From the IMG/VR virus record IMGVR_UViG_3300025849_000150, positions 1 to 29,980 of that record: a stretch of 29,980 nucleotides of DNA. One strand, written 5' to 3'. A model generated the notes under the pieces. That model did not search any database, was not told the origin of the DNA, and saw only the letters and a list, made by a program, of their open reading frames with translations. Each line of letters starts with the position of its first letter. The stretch's first letter is position 1. Position numbers and translations under genes: made by a program. The DNA is from a virus. Positions 9,073-15,347 of this stretch are shown piece by piece.

Positions 9073-10460
9073 TAAGTAACTCTTTCTATTTCTTCTTCAA
9101 ACTCTATTTGTTCAGGTTGAGTTGTATTACCTGTTTTAGATTGTCTAACCCTAGATACTAATTGATCAAATTGTTTACCGCCAGCTTCACTTGATCCATC
9201 ACCTGCGTGGGCAACTACATCTGCTGGTATTACATATTCATCTTTAGATAAAGCTGCTGGTTGTACCCCATCTATCATAGCTGGTACAAAGTCATCAACT
9301 CCCCCTCCTGCTCCATCAATCATCCTTCCTTGTGATGACATCATTTGTTCTACTTCTGCTGCTAGTGCCATTAATCCTTCTTCACCATATACTTCAAGGT
9401 ATTTATTAAATACTTGTTTAGGATTAGGATGTTTGCCCATAAGTGCCATAATAGTTTCTTCTTCTAATCTTTCACCAGTTTGGTTTTCTTCAGGCATTCC
9501 ACCTTCAGCAAATCCTTGTACTCTACCTCCAGCTGCTTTACCTACATTCATATTCATATTAGGAATATTCATTTGTTGTGGATTCATTCCAATATTAGAA
9601 AATGTATTTGTAACAGATGAAGGTCTATTAGCTAAACTTTGTGCTTGAGCAGCTGCATTTGCAGCTTCAACTTGTTCTTGTTCAAATGTTTTGCCTCCAC
9701 TTTCAGCAAAAGCTTTTTGTAAATTAGCTGCGGTTGCAGCATTTTTAGCTGCTTGAAACTCTCCTTCTGTTCTTGGTCCTGTTGCTGTTTCTAAAGCCAG
9801 TTGTGTTTCTGCTGCTCTGTCTTGTAAACCTTGATCTATTGCAAGAGGAACTATAGGTTCTTGTATTATTGGTATTTGTGGAACAAATCTATCGGCTCCT
9901 CCTTCAACTACTTGTTTTGTAAATTGAGGTAATGGAATACTTTCACGATCAAAATCTTGAAAGTCTCTATTGTAAGTATCTAAATAATCAAAGGAATCAA
10001 ATTCTATTTCAGGAAACTTTGGTGCTGGTAATGTTTCATAAACAGGTGGTGGATCAAAAGGAATGGTTGGTAATTGTGGTTGATTTAAGAAAGGATTTCC
10101 TTGGAAAGAATTATATCCAAATGGATTGAATCCGCCTCCGCCTCCGAATCCGCCTCCAGATTTACCTCCACGTCCGCCTCCATATATTGGAAAAGGCTGA
10201 AACCTTGGTGGTGGCGGTGTATATCCTCTAATACCTAAAGGTTGGAATCCTTGTACACCTTGATTAAGTCCTGCGTATTGTTGTTGCAATGAAGGTCTTG
10301 GTGGTGGCATTCTTCTTATATTACCGAACCCACCAAACTGTCCTGTGTTTGCTTTGCCTGCTGTTCTTCCGCCTACAGGACCAATAGGATATTGCGATTG
10401 GAAATAATCCGCTCCAAAATCAGGGATATTAGTTCCTCCACCTTTTGCTCCTTTTGCCAT
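9072..10460 (-). CDS. Glycine/proline-rich virion protein with conserved 'VIPADVV' C-terminal domain
   Basis: 462 aa. Residues 1-150 are low complexity, with Gly-rich (GGGRGGKSGGGFGGGGGFNP) and Pro/Phe-rich tracts. Residues about 205-280 are Ala/Glu/Gln-rich helix. Residues 309-323 carry a Gly-Gly motif (AAGGRVQGFAEGGMP). Residues about 330-375 are acidic and helical. Residues about 378-444 hold GRMIDGAGGGVDDFVPAMI and LSKDEYVIPADVVAHAG, then SEAGGKQFDQLVSRVR. This last block matches, from memory, a module at the ends of many phage structural and tape-measure-associated proteins (IPA-type 'LSDGEFVIPADVV'). Function is unknown. It overlaps both neighbours by one base. Confidence 0.87.
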   Translation of the reverse strand: MAKGAKGGGTNIPDFGADYFQSQYPIGPVGGRTAGKANTGQFGGFGNIRRMPPPRPSLQQQYAGLNQGVQGFQPLGIRGYTPPPPRFQPFPIYGGGRGGKSGGGFGGGGGFNPFGYNSFQGNPFLNQPQLPTIPFDPPPVYETLPAPKFPEIEFDSFDYLDTYNRDFQDFDRESIPLPQFTKQVVEGGADRFVPQIPIIQEPIVPLAIDQGLQDRAAETQLALETATGPRTEGEFQAAKNAATAANLQKAFAESGGKTFEQEQVEAANAAAQAQSLANRPSSVTNTFSNIGMNPQQMNIPNMNMNVGKAAGGRVQGFAEGGMPEENQTGERLEEETIMALMGKHPNPKQVFNKYLEVYGEEGLMALAAEVEQMMSSQGRMIDGAGGGVDDFVPAMIDGVQPAALSKDEYVIPADVVAHAGDGSSEAGGKQFDQLVSRVRQSKTGNTTQPEQIEFEEEIERVT

Positions 10461-12139
10461 TAGTTATCTCTTTTTCTATATTCGTCTATAGCTTCGTAAA
10501 GTTCTAAAGCACCCTTAGTAAGAACAGGTGCTGCTGCTTCTATTCCTCTAACAACAGGATTGTATTGTCTGTTAAATGTTGCCATCCCTCTATCTATTCT
10601 ATTGTCTGGGTCTGTTGGAACAAACATTCTATCTAGTGATGCTGTTTGCATATTTCTTATATCTGCTAATGATGGTGCTTGATAAGGCTGTGGTGTCATT
10701 ACATCATTTAAAGTTCTTTGTGTAGGTGTACTAATAGGATCAGCCATTCTTCCTAGTCTTGGATCAATCATAGGTGCTGACATACTTCTAGCTAATTGTT
10801 CTTGTATAGCTTGATCTATTTTCATTCTTTCTAAATCTTCTGAACTACGTGCTATTTCTTCTTGTGCAGGCATACCACCTGTTGCCATCTTAATAAGACC
10901 ACCCATGTTTTTCATGTTGCCTTCTATAGCTTTGCCTCTTGTTCTTTCATATGAAGATAGCGTTCCATCATTATCAAGATCAGCTTTACTTGGATTCTGT
11001 AAAGGCATACCACCAGCAGCTAACATATCTGTAGGTACTTGCATTGCATCCATACCTGCAACCATATCAACTGGTACTGTGCCTATCATCTGACGTTTCA
11101 TTTCTTCTTCTGTATTTGGTTTGTCATCATCAGAACCATAATATTTATCTAATACCATAGGTAAAAAAGGTTGCACACCCATACCTTGCATTGCTTTACC
11201 AGCTAATGCTAATCCTGACATAGGAGGTAAAAAATCATAAGGATTACTTACTTTACCACCCTCATCAAATTCAGGTCCAGATGGAAAAGGATTGCCTCCT
11301 ATAAGCATTTGCTCACCACCAAAGGCTGAACCAAATGGATCGCCTCCACTTCCCGGAATCATAGTTCTTTGTTCTGTAGGCATGTATGGTCCTTCATAGT
11401 CGCCAAATGGATCAGGTTCTTCTGCTGGCATGTCATAGTCCATTGGTACATACATTTCACCAACAAGTCCTGATGCTGCTGCTGGCACACCTTGTGTCAT
11501 TAAAGCTTGTCCTTGACTTATGCCTTGACCTTTTAGTACTGCTGCATCACTTGCTCCTGATGTAATTCCTAAATTACTACCTAGTTGATTTAAAAATCCA
11601 CCAGAGGTAGGTACAGCTACATTACCCATTCCTAATGTGCCTGTAGTTGCAGCATTTAAATCTTGTAAAGTATTTATCTGTGGCATAGCAACAGTTGATG
11701 CTGGTACTGCTGCTTGTGCTGCTTGTCCTGCTGTTGCTTCTATTGCTTCAGTTCCGGGTATCTCTGTAGGTGCGCCCGGCATAATTCCTTTAAGTAAACC
11801 ACCTGTTAGTCCACCCATTATTCCAGCTGTTATACCTTCTTTTAAACTACCACCTTCGGCAATAGTACCTAGTCCTGTACCTAATGCAGATGCTCCTACT
11901 GTTCCAAGTGTTGCACCTAATGCTGTGCCACCTAATAGTGTTGGTGCAAGCAATGATCCTAGAAGGGGCAGAAACGCTTCTGGTTGCCCTGTTTGTGGGT
12001 TTATAGTCAACTGACCAGTCGGTGATAGTTTTGCCAAGGCATCGACTTCTATGGGGTTCATATGAACCATCATAGTATCGCCATATCTCCCCTGTGTGGC
12101 TAGTTGATCTGCTGCATTTTTAAGTGGAAAGTTACTCAT
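10460..12139 (-). CDS. Large virion protein with hydrophobic glycine-rich segment (ejection/tape-measure-like)
   Basis: 559 aa. The N-terminus has GRYGDTMMVHMNPIEVDALA and LSPTGQLTINPQTGQPEAFL, signatures I associate with marine podovirus virion proteins. Residues about 55-125 are a long Gly/Ala/Leu-rich hydrophobic stretch (LLGSLLAPTLLGGTALGATL, then TAGIMGGLTGGLLKG) suited to membrane penetration. The middle is Gly/Met/Pro-rich. MGGLIKMATGGMP starts at M412 and repeats the motif of the 566-aa protein. The C-terminus (about 520-559) is helical. A role in DNA ejection through the envelope is inferred from the hydrophobic segment and gene order. The start at 12139 follows a plausible GGAGACCACT ribosome site. 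Confidence 0.87.
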   Translation of the reverse strand: MSNFPLKNAADQLATQGRYGDTMMVHMNPIEVDALAKLSPTGQLTINPQTGQPEAFLPLLGSLLAPTLLGGTALGATLGTVGASALGTGLGTIAEGGSLKEGITAGIMGGLTGGLLKGIMPGAPTEIPGTEAIEATAGQAAQAAVPASTVAMPQINTLQDLNAATTGTLGMGNVAVPTSGGFLNQLGSNLGITSGASDAAVLKGQGISQGQALMTQGVPAAASGLVGEMYVPMDYDMPAEEPDPFGDYEGPYMPTEQRTMIPGSGGDPFGSAFGGEQMLIGGNPFPSGPEFDEGGKVSNPYDFLPPMSGLALAGKAMQGMGVQPFLPMVLDKYYGSDDDKPNTEEEMKRQMIGTVPVDMVAGMDAMQVPTDMLAAGGMPLQNPSKADLDNDGTLSSYERTRGKAIEGNMKNMGGLIKMATGGMPAQEEIARSSEDLERMKIDQAIQEQLARSMSAPMIDPRLGRMADPISTPTQRTLNDVMTPQPYQAPSLADIRNMQTASLDRMFVPTDPDNRIDRGMATFNRQYNPVVRGIEAAAPVLTKGALELYEAIDEYRKRDN

Positions 12140-12148
12140 AGTGGTCTC

Positions 12149-12481
12149 CTAATCTATTTCCAACACACCTATTACGATGTGAAATTTATCTGCTGTACTG
12201 GCAGTAAGCTTTATTATATCTAATTCATCTAAAACTAACACCTCTCCGTTAGTTAAAAATCCTTTGCGAGTTGTTGCAGCTATGGACTCTATATCCCAAG
12301 TAGCTGTTACACTTTCACTCGTGTCTGTTACCTGTACAGTAAGTGTCATTGCACTACTGCCATCTACATTGTAAGCACTTAATGTTTTTACTATGGCTGT
12401 TTTATTATCAGGTACTGTGTAAACGCTAGTAGCATTTGTTGTTGCTAGTGTTGTTATTACTTGTGTATATCTATTTGCCAT
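12149..12481 (-). CDS. Small beta-rich structural protein
   Basis: 110 aa from MANRYTQVITTLATTNATSV. An in-frame ATG 15 bases upstream (MVYFI-) would lie inside the preceding gene. I prefer the start at 12481 because it forms a TAATG overlap with the 55-aa gene before it and gives a sensible N-terminus. The sequence alternates hydrophobic and Thr/Ser residues (VYTVPDNKTAIVKTLSAYNV, MTLTVQVTDTSESVTATWDI), typical of an all-beta virion protein. There is no membrane segment or catalytic motif. Its place between the gp10-like gene and the internal proteins suggests a minor tail or head-surface component. The family is not named with confidence. Confidence 0.8.
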   Translation of the reverse strand: MANRYTQVITTLATTNATSVYTVPDNKTAIVKTLSAYNVDGSSAMTLTVQVTDTSESVTATWDIESIAATTRKGFLTNGEVLVLDELDIIKLTASTADKFHIVIGVLEID

Positions 12482-12648
12482 TATGAAATATACCAATCAA
12501 ATGCTTGTGATACCTCTCTGATATTATCAGGTGAATCTATTTGCACGAAGTTTAAACGCAGTTGATTTATTAATCTACGTATATAATCCGCACTATATTC
12601 TTCAGGTGGTATTTCTAATGGAGTGTTTACATTGAATGCTTCGCTCAT
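12481..12648 (-). CDS. 55-aa conserved small phage protein
   Basis: Short frame from MSEAFNVNTPLEIPPEEYSA to SQAFDWYIS followed by TAA. It is too short for a 60-aa cutoff but well supported. Its ATG overlaps the TGA of the upstream 614-aa gene (ATGA), and its TAA overlaps the ATG of the downstream gene (TAATG). It fills the only hole in this part of the block exactly. It is acidic at the N-terminus, with a central amphipathic helix (DYIRRLINQLRLNF). Function is unknown. It could be a small neck or tail accessory protein. Confidence 0.8.
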   Translation of the reverse strand: MSEAFNVNTPLEIPPEEYSADYIRRLINQLRLNFVQIDSPDNIREVSQAFDWYIS

Positions 12649-14489
12649 CTTCTTCCATCCGCTTTAATGTCAAACCTTGTATCTCCTAGTCTCCAGCTAT
12701 TATCTACATCTGTGCTTTCTATTCTAACTCTCATCTGTCTTGCTCTTGCTCTAACATAAGCTACACCAGTTGTATTAGTTACAGTTGCAGTTGTTGCAGT
12801 GTTTAAACTACCTAAAGGAAAGTCTCTAGTCTTTATTGAGTATGTAAGTTCAGGCTCTGTATCTGTACCTATAAAAGCAACATCAGGTATTAATCTTTGA
12901 ATGTGCATGAATTGATTACCATCACCTGCATCAAAGTCTGCACTTTCTACAAAGGCTGTCATTGCTGAACCATCATCATTAGAACCTACTTCATGTTCAT
13001 ATAAAAAATTAGATGATGTACCACTAAAACCTGCTGCTAAAGGGTTACTTGAAGCACCTCCAGCATCTATCCATGATGTTCTTGGTAATGTACCTATTGA
13101 CCATGTTTGCTCAAGATAATTATAAGTAACATATCTATCTATTTCTTCTGATGTACTTGAACAATAGAACCATGATACTTCGTTAAACTGTGCATTCCGT
13201 GTAGCAAATACTTTAAATGTTTGTCCATAATTAAAATCTTCGAATACATATGCTCTTACTGTACAGGGTAAAGATTGAACTGAACCTGAATACATATAAA
13301 AATTATCTTGATCCATAAAATAAACCACATTATTAGCATTTATAAATGCTTGTGGTGATACTGTGCTTGTACCTTCTGTTATTAAATTAATACCAAATAT
13401 AAAAGGAGGACCAATAAACTGCATAGAATATAAAGAAGTATCTGTAAATATAACTATTTCTTGTCTTGTTCTAACTGCTCCTACAATTTCAGAACCTGAT
13501 GAAAGCCTTAAACCTCCAGCAGTATTATTAGTCTTTGGTGTCCATTGTGCAGCGTTTTCTTGATCTGACCATCTAACCTGCATAGGGTCTTGTGTTGTAG
13601 TTCCAATAGGATTACATCCCATACAAATAATATGCCTATCTATTTCTGAAACAATTATTTGATTTGCTATTGTAGGTGTATCAGATGCATTAGTAAGTGT
13701 AGAAAAATCTACTGCTCTTGTAGTTTCTCCATTTGTTTTGTCCCAATAATAAATACTTCCACCTCTTGGATTAGCAACTAAATCTTCTCCAAAATTATCT
13801 AATGTCCATAATCTAAGTTGTGTAGAAAAACTATTAATACCACCACCCCAAGAACTTTGACCCCAGTTACCTGAACCAAAACCGAATCCACTTGTGTAAA
13901 AATCAGAACCTATATTGATTTGATAAGCACCATCAACTCCTGCACCACCATTACCTGTATCACTACTATTGGCAGTTACTGTATCTCCTGATGTATCTTT
14001 AGCAATAAATGTATATACGTTTACATTTGTAACTGATGCAATTTCATATTCTTGATTTAATACAGCTGCTGTTATTAGACCACCTAGACTTGCTGAACCA
14101 GCAATAGTAACAAAATCACCTTTGTTTGCTCCATGATCAGAATCGGTAGCTGTAATAGTTGAACTGCCATCTGTAGCTGCAAATGTAATTCCGTTAGTTG
14201 TTGTTGCTCTTACAGGTGTAATGTCATAAAAAGCATTACCTTTAAGTAAATATAATTTTATATGTGTACCTAAACCTATAAATTTATCTGTGTCTAAACC
14301 AATCCATTGATGTAGTTTTCTTGCCGAGCCTAAAAAACTATTGATAGACTTCTTAACCCATCCTCCTATTTTTTCAGGACGACCTGCACGAAATCTTATT
14401 TTGTCAGCATCAAACCAATTACCTTCATTACTATATGAAGTTCCTTCTTTATTTATGCCGGGTTTAAATGTATACCTAGCTAATGGCAT
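12645..14489 (-). CDS. P22 gp10-like tail/neck stabilisation protein (tentative)
   Basis: 614 aa. The start MPLARYTFKPGINKEGTSYS and the segment WFDADKIRFRAGRPEKIGGW are characteristic of a protein common in marine podoviruses. Such proteins are often related to the P22 gp10 packaged-DNA stabilisation (tail hub) family. The rest is beta-rich with many Asn/Thr/Gly, for example REIVIFTDTSLYSMQFIGPP and NVVYFMDQDNFYMYSGSVQ, suggesting a beta-propeller. P22 gp10 is shorter (about 470 aa), so an inserted domain is likely; the segment at about 90-190 (TITATDSDHGANKGDFVTIA) could be it. The C-terminus (RQMRVRIESTDVDNSWRLGD) looks like a beta domain. Identification rests on remembered family features, not a search. 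Confidence 0.85.
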   Translation of the reverse strand: MPLARYTFKPGINKEGTSYSNEGNWFDADKIRFRAGRPEKIGGWVKKSINSFLGSARKLHQWIGLDTDKFIGLGTHIKLYLLKGNAFYDITPVRATTTNGITFAATDGSSTITATDSDHGANKGDFVTIAGSASLGGLITAAVLNQEYEIASVTNVNVYTFIAKDTSGDTVTANSSDTGNGGAGVDGAYQINIGSDFYTSGFGFGSGNWGQSSWGGGINSFSTQLRLWTLDNFGEDLVANPRGGSIYYWDKTNGETTRAVDFSTLTNASDTPTIANQIIVSEIDRHIICMGCNPIGTTTQDPMQVRWSDQENAAQWTPKTNNTAGGLRLSSGSEIVGAVRTRQEIVIFTDTSLYSMQFIGPPFIFGINLITEGTSTVSPQAFINANNVVYFMDQDNFYMYSGSVQSLPCTVRAYVFEDFNYGQTFKVFATRNAQFNEVSWFYCSSTSEEIDRYVTYNYLEQTWSIGTLPRTSWIDAGGASSNPLAAGFSGTSSNFLYEHEVGSNDDGSAMTAFVESADFDAGDGNQFMHIQRLIPDVAFIGTDTEPELTYSIKTRDFPLGSLNTATTATVTNTTGVAYVRARARQMRVRIESTDVDNSWRLGDTRFDIKADGRR

Positions 14490-14490
14490 T

Positions 14491-14733
14491 TTATTTTTCT
14501 TTAGTTTTGTCTATGCCATTTAAAACAGGTTCTTCAATTACTTCTAAGGTACTTTGATAACCCACTAAAGCTGTAACTCTAATATCTAATTGATATTGTA
14601 GTTGAGCCATTTGCTCTCTAAGATTTTGAATTTCTTGTTGCAAAGTTTCTGTATAAGCGATTCTTTGTTGTAATTGAGGGTCTACAGGTTGGTCTGTAGT
14701 TTCAGTTGTTTCTACTGCTTTTTCTTCAGTCAT
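14491..14733 (-). CDS. Small coiled-coil protein
   Basis: 80 aa. The central part (QQRIAYTETLQQEIQNLREQ followed by MAQLQYQLDI) is a clear heptad-type coiled coil between an acidic, Thr-rich N-terminus and a charged C-terminus. There is no membrane segment. It lies between the paralogous 96-98-aa pair and the gp10-like gene. It may be a tail chaperone or a virion assembly factor. Nothing in the sequence fixes the function. Confidence 0.75.
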   Translation of the reverse strand: MTEEKAVETTETTDQPVDPQLQQRIAYTETLQQEIQNLREQMAQLQYQLDIRVTALVGYQSTLEVIEEPVLNGIDKTKEK

Positions 14734-14742
14734 TTTTTATCC

Positions 14743-15033
14743 TTATGAATTAGCTGCTATATAAGCTTTACCAGTTGTAACTCCGCCACTACAAGTAGTT
14801 TTTTTACTTGAAGATGAGCCGACTACGTTAGGTGTATCATCATCTGAATCAACAGGTTCATAAAGCAAGATAGTTTCTAAGTGGTCAACATTACGTTGTA
14901 CCAATTCATTTATTTCGGCTTGCGTAGAGCCATCTAAAACGTACTCAGAATCGCTGCCATTCGTATTAATGTCGTTGATAAGCGTTACGCTATCTGTTGC
15001 TGCTGTTAAGCATTCTGCTACTGTTTGAGCCAT
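14743..15033 (-). CDS. Paralogous small protein B beside the tail fibre
   Basis: 96 aa, diverged duplicate of the next gene upstream. Shared features in order are AQT-x(3)-LT-A-x-DSV-x-(L/V)IN-x-I, then Q(A/S)EIN-(E/T)-(L/M)V, N-V-(D/K)-HLE-(T/S)-(I/V)-L, VAGSS/VVGSS, and the ending TTGK-(A/N)-YI-(A/T)-ANS. The middle differs: this copy is Asp-rich (PVDSDDDTPN) and has KKTTCSGGVT. The helical segment with HLE looks like a small helical bundle. No motif reveals activity. Position directly after the fibre suggests a tail-fibre assembly or receptor-related accessory protein, by inference. Confidence 0.8.
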   Translation of the reverse strand: MAQTVAECLTAATDSVTLINDINTNGSDSEYVLDGSTQAEINELVQRNVDHLETILLYEPVDSDDDTPNVVGSSSSKKTTCSGGVTTGKAYIAANS

Positions 15034-15043
15034 ATTATTCTCC

Positions 15044-15340
15044 TTATGAATTTGCGGTTATATAATTTTTACCTGTAGTAATAGCTGTTGTATAAGCAGA
15101 TTTATCTACTGAAGAACCAGCCACATCTGGATAGCGTTTAGTGCCGTCATAAGCAAGTACGCTTTCTAAATGTTTTACATTATTATCTACCATAGTGTTT
15201 ATTTCAGATTGCGACATTCCTATTGTTGCTCTATAAGATTCACCATCATGTCCAATACCTGTTTTTATGTAATTAATTACATTTACTGAATCCATAGCTG
15301 ATGTAAGGGTTTGTGCTACTGTTTTGATTGGTATAGTCAT
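15044..15340 (-). CDS. Paralogous small protein A beside the tail fibre
   Basis: 98 aa, MTIPIKTVAQTLTSAMDSVN to TTGKNYITANS. It aligns end to end with the 96-aa gene that follows it, with the same start pattern, the same Q-S-E-I-N, VKHLESVLAYD and AGSS positions, and the same C-terminal NS. It is therefore one half of a tandem duplication. It contains IKTGIGHDGESYRATIGM, an insertion relative to the second copy. Family is unknown to me. The pair is immediately downstream of the S74 fibre gene. Confidence 0.8.
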   Translation of the reverse strand: MTIPIKTVAQTLTSAMDSVNVINYIKTGIGHDGESYRATIGMSQSEINTMVDNNVKHLESVLAYDGTKRYPDVAGSSVDKSAYTTAITTGKNYITANS

Positions 15341-15347
15341 AAATATT

